From contig NC_090704.1 in NCBI RefSeq assembly GCF_040954835.1, forward strand, positions 37,204,979-37,268,978: a stretch of 64,000 nucleotides of DNA, read 5' to 3'. Positions 1-43,430 of the stretch are shown piece by piece. Source of the DNA: Lepisosteus oculatus. Taxonomy: Eukaryota > Chordata > Actinopteri > Semionotiformes > Lepisosteidae. The notes under the pieces were generated by a model, which was given only the letters and a program-made list of their open reading frames with translations, was not told the DNA's origin and did not search any database. A program made the position numbers and the translations under genes. Every line of letters begins with the position of its first letter. Position 1 is the first letter of the stretch.

Positions 1-19
1 TAAAAGAAACACTTGGAAT

Positions 20-118
20 CCTTGCTGGAGAATATTTTTATTAATCAAATATTACTAACAGAAAATCGTGAAATTCATATTGTATGAATTTCTTTGTTGA
101 GAAATCACCTTGTCTTCT
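20..118 (-). terminator. Copy A 3' UTR with polyadenylation signal
   Basis: The 3' UTR follows the TAA at 119..121. A canonical AATAAA lies on the minus strand at 37..42, so cleavage should fall near position 15-25. A block around 75-95 (reads ATACAATATGAATTTC) is shared with the 3' UTRs of copies B and C, which supports the reading. The exact cleavage site is not visible. Confidence 0.8.
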
Positions 119-14609
<14,491 letters not shown>

Positions 14610-15329
14610 GGTGGCTGCTTACTGTCAAACCGAACAGGAAGGTACATTAATTATATTTATATTTCTTATATCTTAGAAGCTTTAAGATTTACAGGATAGC
14701 TTATTAATTGACTTAGATCTTGAAGAATAATAGATTGGATTGTGATTTATATCCCAGAAGGCTTTAAAACTGCAATAAATACTGGAGTTTACTTTAATGC
14801 ATTTCTCTATACAGATGCAGCCACTCAGAACATAAATTACAGTGTATTTATAAATGTTTAATACTATTTAAATACAAGCAAGAAGGCATTTAACGTCCTT
14901 TTTGGCTATCATTTTTTCTATTTTATTTTTCTGAATATGTGAGTAAGAGCATCACTCCTCCTGTGAACTAACAGTGAAATGATTATCACTGTGAATCTCG
15001 GTCTGCTTTGAATGTACTGGAGTGGAACTTCTAGAGAAGCAGACTTTGAGAGAGTGCAGACCAGAACACTTTAGAAAAAAACTTGATTTCTTTCTAGAGA
15101 CTTTAAGCTTTATGACAGTTAAGTATTAACTTGAAATTTGTTCCTTGACAAAAAGGCATTAGTTTTTTTAGAAATCAATAAAATTTAGCCTAAGAATAAT
15201 GCATGCAATGCTGACATGAAATATAAAGATAAAAAACGCAAGCTAACACATAAGTCATAACATTTCCTTGCAATACAGTGAAAACTGTTCTTAACAATCT
15301 GTTTTTTATTAACGTGCATGCTCTTTTAC

Positions 15330-15707
15330 CTTGTTCGACAGCAAGCACAGGAAGATGGATTTAGTACTCCGCACTGCAAAAAAAAATATTTCCTTGTCCT
15401 TACATAAGTTACTGTTTGAATCTCCATAAAAGTTCTCTTCATCTGGGATACTAGCATTCATGGCCTCATGTTGATCATACAATGTAGTAAAGAACCAAAG
15501 TGAGAGAAAGTTATTTTTTTCTTGGAAATGTCTATTTTAAATGTTACATTTTAAATGTGTTTGTGTTATGAATAACATTTATTAAATGTGAGGGATTTTC
15601 AAGGGTATTTTCTGAAATGTTTTGCATCCAGTAATGTGCATTTATTGGCAATAATGTAGAAACTGAAGCAGCTTACCACTGGTTGGAACGTCACAGGCTT
15701 CTCAGTG
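15330..15707 (-). other. Copy A 5' non-coding exons 1 and 2
   Basis: Exon 2 is 15330-15373 (44 nt): acceptor tttgcag on its 5' side and donor gtaaaa on its 3' side, minus strand. Exon 1 ends with donor gtaagc at 15671-15676, so it spans 15677 to about 15707. The third exon begins at 14621, 12 nt before the ATG. Copy B has the same two exons with the same 44-nt length and only four differences in exon 2, and there is no upstream ATG in exon 2. Two non-coding 5' exons are the usual arrangement for vertebrate skeletal MYH genes. The 15374-15676 and 14622-15329 introns hold no other recognisable feature. Confidence 0.8.
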
Positions 15708-15870
15708 CTCAGGGTGGTGCACTGGAGCTGCTTTTATTGAGATCATTTTGCCAGACCAGCAAAAGGTTCTGCTGTATTTGGTCATGTAACTGTGATCAAG
15801 CCTCTCATCAGATATAGATCATCATTTTTACCCATCATTTAAATTTGGATCATGTTTTTCAAGTGGTAAT
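15708..15870 (-). promoter_or_regulatory. Copy A promoter (TATA box and conserved proximal region)
   Basis: A TATA-type box, AATAAAAG on the minus strand, lies at 15731-15738, about 25-30 bp before the inferred start of exon 1. The roughly 200 bp from exon 1 to about 15870 are strongly conserved with copy B, more than the surrounding flank. Within it are an E-box (CAAGTG at 15860-15865, plus-strand reading) and AT-rich MEF2/CArG-like stretches that do not match a strict consensus. A muscle-specific promoter is inferred from the gene and from this conservation. Confidence 0.75.
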
Positions 15871-16639
15871 AATGATAGTACATTAATGTTGTAACACTGC
15901 CAGGCCTTGCGAAATGTGTCATCCAAGGGTTATTTTTTATTGCATTTGGTAGTCCTCAATGTTCAACAAGTTTTGCGTTCTGCAGCAGTCTAATGAACAC
16001 CTTATTTCCAATAAACCTTATTTTATACAACAGGGTGTCTCCTATTCCATTTTCTTGTGTTAGCAGACTGATTTTTAATACATTTCTTAAAAAGACTTTT
16101 GTTTTGTTAGAAGACCTGTCTGCATATATATTCATTTACTGTAGCTTTAATTGCTATAATTATGACAGAATTCAAATTGTAATTGTAATTATTGTTGTTA
16201 TCATTGTAACTATTTGAGAATTGTAAAAAGTAGATTCTTATTTTCCTGTTATTTTAGTGTTTTAATGGTTAACAAGAAGAGTATATCTAATAAACTCTTC
16301 TGGTGGTGTTAAACCTGTTTTAAATATCAGTATGGAAAAGATCAAAAATAATATGAATAATATCAACAGATTGGGGTTAATAATGATCTACCAAAGATTG
16401 TTAATAGTTTTTGATAGTCTTTTAACAATTCTTGTCCTGCTATAAATATATATTTTGTGTAAATTATAAATATTTTTGTTTTCCAATTGAACATTTTTCC
16501 TCCTTTCCAAATGTGGTCTCACCTTGTACCCCACAAGCCTCATTTCTTTGCTCCTTTTATCTAATATCTGTGTTACTATTGGGACAGATTCTTCATAGGT
16601 AACGCATCAGCTTTCATTTCTATGCAGATCATCGTGTTT

Positions 16640-17050
16640 GATGATGTTACAGATTCCCATTTCACCTCTGATGGCCATGACCACTCTAATCTCTCCGTCT
16701 GTGTTCTCCGAACTCATACTGTACATCAGAAACCAAAATTATCCTAAAGCTAGGATCACACCTTCCTCCTTCTCTTAACAACAGACTACTTTTCTTCTAA
16801 ATTTTCTCCATTTCAGGTTTCATTTCACACCTCTCTACACCTATTCTGACCTCACACCTCTTGTTTGGCCTCTCTTTCTGTCCCCTGCTCCCGCCTCTCA
16901 CTCCTCCTCTCTCCCAGCCTTTGTTCTCCCGCTACATTACCTTTGCCTACTGCCCTGTCTTTCTCACACCTGAAGAAGGCTCCATGGCCAAAATGTTGTG
17001 TTTTCTTTCTTCTTTTTTTCAGCATGGAATAAACCTATTACTTGTATAAT
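16640..17050 (+). repeat. Retroposon 3' fragment (fish dispersed repeat)
   Basis: A pyrimidine-rich stretch ends in a recognisable tail (gaagaaggctccatggccaa, then a C/T run and an aataaacc end) typical of dispersed fish retroposon fragments. Related tails occur at 20241-20430 and 53890-53955. The B-C spacer lacks this copy at the homologous position. Family assignment (CR1-like or SINE) is uncertain. Confidence 0.5.
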
Positions 17051-17966
17051 ATATATATACACTTGGCTTTCTTGTTGATTGCATTATTTCAAAGTGCCTA
17101 AAGATGATCATTTTCAAAGGCTAAGAATGTGTGAAAGCTCTAGTAAGTTCAATAAGGAGTTATTAAAGGTTTACAATAGGGTTTATTTATAATAAAATTA
17201 TATGTGCAGAAATTGAAATGTTCAGACCTAATATGCTCTGGTGTCCTTCTAGACTTTCTTAAAATTCACTTTTTTCTTTTCCTTTCTATTTTAATTCTGT
17301 TTACTGTATTTGCACAAACAATGTCTTTTGTTGGCTGTTTTATTGCAAAGTGCCTACAAATGATATGTTATGAAAAGTGTTATAAAAGTTTAATAATAAT
17401 ATTGTCCATCATTTGACACATTGTGAGCTCCACTGCACCTCACAGGAGAGTTAGTTTTTTTCACTTAAGTCTTTGGAAGGGCAGCAGCCCTCTGCATCAA
17501 AAAATTCACTGTTTGCAGGAAAGCCAAGAGTACCCTGGAGTTTCCCCCACTGTAACCTGTTTTCCATGTAAGTGACATTGCCCAGATTCCAAATAGTGAA
17601 GTCTAGACTGTAGATTTCAACTTGTGCTCAAATTCTTTAACTGATTGAACCACTCAAGAACCTAATCATCCCTGTTTTTAATCAGGTATTTGATGATAAC
17701 CAAATTGATTAAATAGAACTTGTCCTGGTTCCTCTGTGTCTCAATGTGAGGTCAAAATACACAGTCAACAAGGGGAATCTGAATGTGCTTAAGAATTCTT
17801 TAACATGCACTAAAAAGAAAGTGGTTGTACTGTATATACTGTTTTAATTCTGTTTTATCTTGTTTACAAAAATGTGGACAAAAAAGATTGTGTCACCAGT
17901 AGCTAGGTATGTTTCTTTAGAAACAGGTGGATATTAGCTCTTAGTCTTTGTGCATGCAAGAACCTA

Positions 17967-18345
17967 CCTTCCGTCCGTCGGATGAGATGTAAAACCCAGG
18001 TCCTGACTCTGTGGTCATTAAAAATCCCAGGGCGTTTCTAGAAAAGAGTAGGTGTATAACCCTGGCGTCCTGGCCAAATTTCCCATTGGCCTTTACCAAT
18101 CATGGCCTCCTAATAATCCCCATCTATAAATTGGCTTCATCACTTAGCTCTCCTTCCCACTGATATCTGGTACTGTAAATGGTGAGCGTTCTGGCACACT
18201 ATGGCTGCTGTCACATCATCCAGGTGGATGCTACACATTGGTGGTGGTGGAGAGTCCCCATTACCTGTAAAGTGCTTTGAGTAGAGTGTCCAGAAAAGCG
18301 TTATATAAGTGTAAGGAATTATTATTATTAATTATTATTATAGTA
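17967..18345 (+). repeat. Dispersed fish SINE/LINE-tail-like repeat with ATT tail
   Basis: The sequence has the familiar fish repeat landmarks: a block with cctggccaaatttcccattgg, a later ggatgctacacattggtggt, an agtgctttgagt region and a terminal (ATT)n tract. The homologous B-C spacer (around 50880) reads straight across without it. It therefore either inserted after the spacer duplication or was precisely lost there. Confidence 0.65.
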
Positions 18346-19763
18346 CTGGCTTTTAATAATTGAGAGTGTTACAGAGTAATTATACTGTCAATATTCCAAA
18401 AAGTTACAATGTTGTTACTTCAAATCTTCATTGTATCATGTTGGCACCTGTAATACATTATGTTATTAGGAGAAACTTTAAAGATATCAAATTTCTGATT
18501 TCCTTTTTTCTTTTTTAAGAGTTTTTCTTATTTGTATACTGGATATTTTGCAATGTGTGGTGCGTTCTTGACATAACCCAAAGATATTTTAAAGGTTTGA
18601 GATTACAAAATTGTGTACTTTAGTATTATTGATTTGATCTGTCTCAAAATATCAGCATTTTGTAATGTATTTAAATCATTAAATAATTTTTAACAGTTTT
18701 AAATGAATTTAATCCATAATGTTTTAGTTTTAGATTTGCCTCTACATGTTTAATTCAATGTTTCAGTGAGAAATAAAATAGAAGTTAAGATGTGGTAGTT
18801 TAACACTTCTGTCCATTTTAATTTTGTAGAACTGGTTTAAGGCAATATCAAAATGCCATTTAAATCCTCACATCTTATTTTAAGCCATTTATCACTCTTT
18901 TTTAAGGATATAAATCATATCTGTAAGTTAATGATGGTGAAGATGATATAGTCGACCCTTCTGAAAGTCTGTCTGTTTTGTATGCTTTCTTAGACTTAGC
19001 AAAGCTAACGTCTTCACTGCCTAAAGTCTTTTGCATCTGTGAATGTGCACAACAATTCAGAATCCATTTATTATGGATTACATATACAGTAATAAACCTG
19101 TTAAAAATAATGGGAAAACATTAGGTATAATTTCTTCAAAAACAGTGTTGTTTTATATTTCAAGTTTAAAGTTGTTTTGATAGAACTTCATGAACCATTG
19201 GACAGAGAGAAAGTTTTTCAACATATTCTAATTTGAAGCAGTAAAGGATTTAATTTTCATTTTCAAATAGTTTGGCAAATGTATTTATGTATTGTAACAC
19301 AGTTTTTCATTTTACGTGCTCTATGTTAAGCTTCAGTGGTACAATATTTCTTTAAGGGTCATCCATATCATCTCAGATATACTGTATGAGTAAAATAAGA
19401 AGTAATCATACCTTTCATACTTTTGTAAATGTGTTTCAGCTAACACATAGTCAAGAGATCATTTTTATATCAAGGGCTGTGGTTCAACTCTGCTGCATCA
19501 ACAATTTGTTGGCCAGTATCAAATCCATCTGGAAGATAAATTTTCCAGAAGAATGTTTTATGAGCTAGAACTTGGAACTTATCAAGGGTTTCAAAAATAA
19601 ATATGACTTTCATGGTGAAAGTCACATGGGTTGATGGATCTGATTCTGCTCTTCTGACAATATAATCTATTTGGTAATAAAAGGAAATAAAATTTGCCAT
19701 GTGCAAGTGAAGCTTACAAAAATAGAAATTTTGCCATGATGACCAATTATGCCCATGTGCCCA

Positions 19764-20050
19764 TATAAAAGCTGTGACAGGGAGTTAGTCCAACCCTTCT
19801 GGGAGTCTGTTGATGCAACAGGTTCTTTTAAACAGTCCTTGGATCGCCGATTAGAATCTTAGTACTGTAGCATCAGTAAAGTATGTTGTATTCGAACAAA
19901 AATCTTCGTTAATAAATAATTCTACTTAATGCATGAGTTTTAAGTTTAATAGGAATATTCAGATTCCTATACAGTATAAACTATTCTTGTCTTTTGTTCC
20001 AGATGACAGGAATTTGGCAGTTGCGTTTTCCTTCATGTTCATCATAAAAG
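19764..20050 (+). other. Candidate plus-strand TATA box and 48-nt exon-like element (A-B spacer)
   Basis: TATAAAA lies on the plus strand at 19764-19770. About 230 bp downstream, a pyrimidine-rich acceptor (cttttgttccag) precedes 48 nt at 20003-20050, followed by donor-like gtacgg. The same arrangement recurs in the B-C spacer (TATAAAA 52337-52343; 48 nt at 52553-52600; gtaagc). Only one of the three frames is open in both copies. Exon status is inference; it may simply be ordinary spacer. Confidence 0.3.
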
Positions 20051-20240
20051 GTACGGCATTTATTACACTATTTAATGTAATTTTACTGTAATACCAAAAG
20101 TTGCATAGATTAATTAATTATCTGAAATATATTTAGACAATCTCCTCGAGCAACACAACAGGATTTTTGAAAACATAAAGAGAGATCACTATACAGTGAA
20201 TTTATAGTAAAATGCTTTAGTTGTACAAAATGTAATTTCA

Positions 20241-20430
20241 GAATGCAAAGGTAAATGTTTATTTCATGCTGAAAGTAAAAGCAAAGAGACACAACATTTT
20301 GGCTGCAGAACCTCCTTCTGGCTTCTTCGGGCTGTGGAGGCTTCTTTACACCCGAAGAAGGCTCCATATCCAAAACGCTGTGTCTTTCAGCCTGGAATAC
20401 ACCTTTACCTGTTCCTTTGCAGTCTATGCA
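20241..20430. repeat. Imperfect palindrome made of two opposed retroposon tails
   Basis: The left part (about 20241-20328) reads as the reverse complement of the right part (about 20345-20430). Both halves are versions of the gaagaaggctcc tail seen at 16970-17040. The arms would form a hairpin of roughly 80 bp with mismatches. Two opposed insertions or a foldback event are the simplest explanation. Confidence 0.6.
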
Positions 20431-21590
20431 TGCTGACGCAGCTCCCTACTTGAATAATTTCAGAATCTCTTGAAACTCCATTAAAATTACCTAGTGTGCA
20501 TTTTTAAAGGAAACAGACTACCAAGTGTATTTTGATTAAGCCCTTTTAAATAATCTTTATAGGGGTCATGTGTTCTTTCTGACATACATAAATCTTTTCT
20601 ATGTATAAAATCACAGCTGTATTTGGTTCATCCCTGTTTTCTATTTATTTTTATGTGGGATTTTTATGTGAAGATATGAGGTTTCTATTTATGATTTGAA
20701 GATGTAAATGTATATTTACATATATATATATAAATTGTTATGAATGTTGCTTGTTTTATCTGAAGGTTAGCTTACTGTTTTAAATTCTTTTGTATTTTCA
20801 GGGAAAATTAGATTTAGAATGAAGTGGTGACAGATTGAGTCACTTGGTAGACCATTGCACTGGTAAAGTAACACTACAGGATTCACATTCCTTCTGCTGT
20901 TACACACTTAGTTGGTGGGTGGCAGGTTGGTTTGCCACCTACCCATTTGGGCAGCCATGTTTTTAACCCATGTGCTGTATCTGAGCAAACCTTCTCTGGG
21001 AATAGAGAATGGACTGAATTTAACAAAATGTAATGAAACCATAGGGAAAACATTGGAAGAAGCCCAAATAAGAAAAATGAAAAGGAATTGAAAAATGTTA
21101 TGATTCCATAAAAAGGCATACTTTTATATGAAATTTGCAAGGGTGGCTTCTCTAGTTTCCCTGATGAGGAAACGTCCTTATTTCCATACTGTATGTAGTG
21201 AATTTGAATGTGGTTGAACACTCAGAACAGGTTAAGGACAACACATGTTTACCTTCTTGACATTTTAATCTTCTAAAGTTAAATGAGATACCAAATTAAA
21301 AAAGACTTGTTTTCACATTAATAAATATAAGAAAATATTGCTCTGTTACTACAATGGTGTTTTTCTCAATAACATCTGATGTTATTATTGAGACTATTTT
21401 AATTGTGTTTTAAGGACAGCTTTATTTTCCACAATATAGTTTGGAATTCTCCTTAACCCATTTTACTACTGTGCAGATGAAAGCGAGGATAATCTTGATT
21501 GAACACAGATATAAATTAATTACTAATTAAAGTCCCTATGAATATTCTCATTATTTTGAAATCAGCAATTAGGGATCAAAATTAGTTGAT

Positions 21591-22805
21591 CGAATAAGCT
21601 ACTTTGTTGAATAGACTTACAGTATATATATAGAGAGAGTTATGATAGACTTTTAAATGATGAAGTTTCAATAAGTCATGCTAACCAAAAAATAAAAACA
21701 GTAACAAGATGTTGTATATACAAGAGAGGTGACTTTCCATAATTTTACATTTAGAAGTTAGGTTGGTCATACAGTATATTAGATGTCATGGTGCATACAT
21801 AGTGTTGTCTTACTTTCAAAAATATGCTCTTTCTCGGTATGTTTACAGTATGTTGAATAAGACAAATTATATTAACAAAAAAAGCTTCATGTTTATTCAC
21901 TAAGAAAATCATGTGCTACTTAATTTAATAATTAATTGTGAATTGCTGATCATTATGCAGAAAGGATTACATTTCATGGAGATAATTTCCAATGAGCGTG
22001 AGCTTGGCATGTTTTCCTAAATATGCTACAGATGTAGCCATTCAAAATGCGCAGTAAAACCATGTACCGCAGGAAATGATCTACGACATTAGTTGTTAGT
22101 GAAACAATTGCATAATTTAATCTCTTTACTGTGCATGTTTAAATCTGCTTAATATGGAATATGTATATGGAATTTTACAAATAAAGGGGAATTTTGGCAG
22201 CTGAGGATAAAAATAAGGGGAGCATAATGTCTCTGAATGTCATAAACTATATAATTTAGGAATATGAATATATTATACACACTATATGGCTGGTAGTGAT
22301 AGATTAAATAAAAAATACACAACAGTATTCCACTTTCTTCATAAACATTTTATGCATCAAAGTCTCTTACTCGGTCACTTACTGTACTGTGGTTATTTTG
22401 GGAAAGTTTTCAATGCTCGTTCTGACTATTTTAAGTTTATATACTTTATAAAAAGCTATAATGTTTTAACCTTTTCTAAGAATATTTGCGCTTGTAATCG
22501 CAGTAAAAAAACATACTCCCTCTTAATAGGGAATATAATATGGAATCCCGTATCTAAATAAATATACAGTATACAGTAATAATGATATTAATTTAAGGAC
22601 CTAAATATATTTATATAGCTCAAAGTATTACTGTAATCCACTTTCTTTGTAAACATCTGCATCACTATGACTCATTCACTCGTGATTACTTAGAAACATT
22701 TTGCCTGCCCTTTTCAGCTGTAGTTCAAGCTGCCTAGCGGCCAGTTGGCACAATGAATTCAGTGCGTGACGCATCACAAAGGTTTGATTTTTTTTTTATT
22801 TCGAA
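21591..22805. other. A-B-specific spacer stretch without recognisable gene
   Basis: AT-rich sequence with no counterpart in the B-C spacer, where a retroposon piece plus MYH pseudogene occupy the equivalent place. I see only short spurious ORFs and simple A/T tracts here. Confidence 0.5.
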
Positions 22806-24960
22806 ACCTTGGATGGTATGCCTCAGGGATTCATAGTGTAATCCAAACAAACGAGCTGCTGGACACACTGTGATCTTGACATGTAGGTGTGAGGTAGAGT
22901 TACAGCTTCTGTTTTAAAACGTTTTGGATTTGTGTTCAAGTTTAAGCTTTTAAAATCATTAATGTCTAAGTTAGGTAGGGACATACCATTATTTCTTATT
23001 TTTGATTTTCTTGAAAAATTTTTTAAAAAATCAGCTTCCCACTTCACCTTGTCGTAACTATAGTATATCTGGGGGCTTGTTTAAGATCTTAAATTTCTCG
23101 TTGCTGAAATTTGTATAAAGACAAAATATAGATGTTCTTAATGTGGATGTGAATCTGAGTGAGGCACATCGCATTCGAAACAAACTATAATAGCAAATTA
23201 TTTTACACATCACGCTATGTAGAAAATATAGCCAAATGAATCGCTCTAAAGGTTAAATTCCAAGCTGAGAAGACAAGACTCGACATGTCTTCTGTGTAAC
23301 TCTTCAGTTTACAGTTTGTCCATGGTCATTCATTATTAATATTATTAATAATATCTTCCGTATCGAATTGACATTGGAATGTTCTTACTGTACAAGTGTA
23401 AAAAGAGGTGATACACAATGTGTCTCCTCTGTACTGTAACTCTTCAGTTTACAGAAAAATTCCCCCAGAGCCACACAGCATTGTCCAACATTGTCCTTCT
23501 TGTGTCTATTTTCCAGGGAATAACCTTCTTACAACTGCACTGTTGCATCAGTCCTTGCTTATGGTTAAACAGTACATACGATGTCCGGCGGAGTTTCAAC
23601 GTTCACTTTTCTGTAATCTGTACAGAACCGTGACCTCCCAGGATCTCAGAGTTTAATAAGCGAGTGCTTTGGTCTAAAATATTTGGCGTCGGTGTACATA
23701 ACAGAGAGAGTCACTAGCTCTCTTAAAGTGTAACCTGTCTGCCTTGTCTTCACTGTTATGGTACAGTATCAGCATATTGATAAGCTGTTCTCCAGTTACT
23801 GGCAATTGTAAAAATAACCATTCTTCCCTCCTTTCTTTAACTTAAAGAATTCTGTTAAGAAATCCTTAATCATGAAACCATCGCGTATAATAATTCATCC
23901 AGATACACACATTCACACCAGAGCCAGTTTCGTCAGAACCAATCTCCCAGTAAGTGTTTGGACTGCGCAATACTGTACAGTACAAGATACGGTTTAAAGT
24001 TTTAAGTTAAATTGTTGGCTGATTACTGGCTGCTGAACACACTGCATTCACAATAAGCTGTGATAATGAACTATTTTTATGTATTCGGCTATGTACAGTA
24101 AGTAACAAACCGAAAGTAATTCTCTGATCAGCCTACATTATAGTCCATTGTCCATTACCAATATAAGGACAATAACATTTTATTTTTTAAAAAACGAATG
24201 TCAAAATGTTTCCAAACATCCACTTGTGATATTTAAGCTGCTTAGTTACATGATTCCATGTTACTATAACTATCAAGTGGTATTAAATCAGTACAACTTT
24301 TTTTTACAATAACAGCAAGTGATGTTCTTACTACGTGTTCTAAGAAAAGGATAAAACGTTATAACTTTGTATTAAGTACAGTACATCAACTTTATAATGT
24401 TAGAACAAGCACATTAAATCTAAAACCCACTGTAAGTTACCAAGTTAAAGACTTTGATGCATAAAATATTTATGAAGAAGGTGGAATACTGTTGTGTACT
24501 TTTGTCCAACTGAGCAATCTTGCTTTTACAAAATATACCTACTTTTGAATTGCTGTACACAGTTTAAAATTATTAAAAATGTAAACAGTATACAGTACAA
24601 TTAAAATTCTGTAATCGGAAAATGATTGTCCCTCAGCATTGACCGGGATTCTAAACCAGGCATTTTCTGGAAACAGCCCAAATACTTCACATGCCACGTT
24701 AAGCTTTCACTGCTCCACCTGGTGCAATAATACAAATTATTGCACCCTATCAAAAAAAACCTGCAGTACTATGCCACTCGCTCATTTTTAATGGCTGGAT
24801 CTGTAAATTTGTTTGCTAACTTTTTTTCATTTTAGACCTTAAAATTAATGATGCATTGGGGAAATATAATAAATTGATCTTACTGGAAGTAAAGTAGTTC
24901 TTCAGTTTGCTAAAGGCTTTTTTAGATATTTGTATAAGTATTCTAGAAAACACAAAACGT
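22806..24960. repeat. Proximal spacer block downstream of copy B, duplicated downstream of copy C
   Basis: Homologous to about 54962-57560 in the B-C spacer; both begin with a ccttggatggta motif. It contains A/T-rich runs and duplicated short motifs but no open gene. It ends just before the copy B 3' UTR. Confidence 0.75.
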
Positions 24961-24979
24961 GAAGTTGAAGCAAAAGTAT

Positions 24980-25060
24980 TTTATTCACAAAACTCTTTTA
25001 CCAGAATATTTCATGTTGAAACTCATATTGTATGAATTTCTTAAGTACAAGGCCTCTTCT
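24980..25060 (-). terminator. Copy B 3' UTR with polyadenylation signal
   Basis: AATAAA on the minus strand at 24980-24985, 76 nt beyond the stop codon TGA (25061..25063). The UTR is nearly identical to that of copy C (57574-57654) and shares its central block with copy A. Confidence 0.8.
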
Positions 25061-41464
<16,404 letters not shown>

Positions 41465-42843
41465 GGTGGCGGCTTACTGTGGTACTAAACAAGAAGGTGC
41501 AGGAATTAAGTTTTTAGATTCCTTGTAGGAGCTGTAAGATTCATAGGATAGCATCTGATTGACCTCATTTTGAAGAATCACAGACTGGATTGTGATTTAT
41601 ATACTGATAGGTATTGAAACTGCAATAGATGCTGTGGTTTATTTCAATGAATCTCTCTATATATTCTGTAAAGTACTGTGTTATTAGGATAAAATATTTT
41701 TATAACATGTAAATATGTTCATTGTCTTTTACATTGTGAAGAATATACCAAGAGTCTTCTTTGATTTTCCCTTTTTAAAAAAACAATTTCTTTCTCCAAA
41801 CATATTTAGCTACTGTATCTATCACCCATTTATTATTCTCCACCAACTGACAAGCTGCTATTGCTTGAAGGAGTGATGCTTCTTTTTTGGTCAAATTCAC
41901 AACCACCTACAGTACCAAGCCACTGGGTCACAGCTGCACAATAAGATGAGCATATAAAGTATACTGTATGTGTTATGCAAGGATAGCGATCTCAATTAAC
42001 CTTGGTAATGCTGTTAAGTGAATGCTGGTCACAACTGATTACATACAGTAGCATTGTCTAAACTATATTGCTCAAGACCCTCACTAAACAAGTCTAAGGC
42101 AAGCTACCCATCTGAGTATTAATATTCTTTTTCACCCTCACTTCTCAGCTGTTGTCATTTTTAATTAAAATAGCTTCTGTTTCTTTGCTCATTCATTTCA
42201 TTTAACTCATTGTTCATTTTTCCCTTTTGAAAGAGCTGACTAATTTTACTACCCCAGAAATGTGAAGTTTTGAATGTATTACTTTTGTTCCTGATTATTT
42301 GCTAAAAATTAATACAATCAGCATACAGTATATAAATTTCAGTGTACATAAAATGTTTTATACTCTTAAAATTAAAGTAAAAAGGAAATAATACATCATG
42401 TTTGACTATCATCAAATGTTGTATATGACCAGTTTGTTCTGAATTTATGCTCAAGAGCCACATTCACCATCACTGCTGCTGCAGAACAACTATAAAAAGA
42501 TCAGTATGAATCTCAGTCTTCCTTGAATTTGCTGAGGTAGTTCTGGAGTGGAACATCTGGAGGAGCACATACTGTGAGTGTAAGCCAGAGCACTTTGTAA
42601 AGTTTTGATAACATAGGTAAGTACTACTTTACATTTGGCCCTTCACAATAATGCATTCATTTATTTTTAGAAATCACTCAAATTTAGCCTGAGAATAACT
42701 TCATGTGACACTGATATGATATATAAAGATAAAAAGAAATTAACACATGCTGTAAGTCTAATACAGTGTAATGTGTGTAGTTACCTTGTAATGCAATGAA
42801 AAGTGACCTTAACAATCTTTTTTGTATTAACCTGCTCTCTTAC

Positions 42844-43264
42844 CTTGTTTGACAGCAAGCACAGGAAAATGACTTTAGTACTCCGCACTGCAAAAAAAAA
42901 AATCAAAATAAACATTTTATTGTCCTTGTGTTTGTTACTATTTTTGAATCTTCTATAAAAATTCTCTTCATCTAGACTCTGCCATCCATGGCCTTATGTT
43001 CATCATAGTAAAGAACAGAAGTATGAGAAAGTTGTCTTGGCCTTTAAAATGTCTATAATAAAAGTGTTTAAAATGTTTGTGTTTATGATTTAACATTTAT
43101 TAAGTGTAAGGGATATTCAAAGATATTTTCTGAAAACATCTGGTTATGTAATTTTTTAAAATATACAGTAGTTTCTCATCCAGTAATGTACTGTTCATTC
43201 ATTGCCAATAATGTAGAAACTGAAGCAGCTTACCACTCGTTGGAACGTCACAGGCTTCTCAGTG
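42844..43264 (-). other. Copy B 5' non-coding exons 1 and 2
   Basis: Exon 2 is 42844-42887 (44 nt, acceptor tttgcag, donor gtaaga-like). Exon 1 spans 43234 to about 43264, ending in donor gtaagc. The coding exon's 5' UTR part begins at 41476, 12 nt before the ATG. The structure is identical to copy A. Introns 41477-42843 and 42888-43233 are diverged from A and contain no other feature I can name. Confidence 0.8.
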
Positions 43265-43430
43265 CTCAGGGTGGTGCACTGGAGCTGCTTTTATTGAGAT
43301 CATTTTGCCAGACCAGCAAAAGGTTCTGCTGTATTTGGTCATGTAACTGTGATCCAGCCTCTCATCAGGTATGCATAATCGTTTGTACCCATCATTTAAA
43401 TTTGGATCATGTTTTTCAAGTGGTAATAAT
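43265..43430 (-). promoter_or_regulatory. Copy B promoter (TATA box and conserved proximal region)
   Basis: TATA-type AATAAAAG on the minus strand at 43288-43295, in a block about 200 bp long that matches the copy A promoter with few changes. The E-box CAAGTG is conserved at 43417-43422. Beyond about 43450 the A and B upstream regions diverge, and an LTR element begins at 44170. Confidence 0.75.

Larger units (their letters stand above)
17083..21590. repeat. A-B spacer block, duplicated in the B-C spacer
   Basis: This block aligns collinearly with about 49960-53870, for example 19150-19240 with 51705-51795. It is part of the same segmental duplication as the MYH genes. Apart from the sub-features listed separately I see no gene in it. 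Interruptions such as the retroposon at 17967-18345 distinguish the two copies. Confidence 0.8.
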
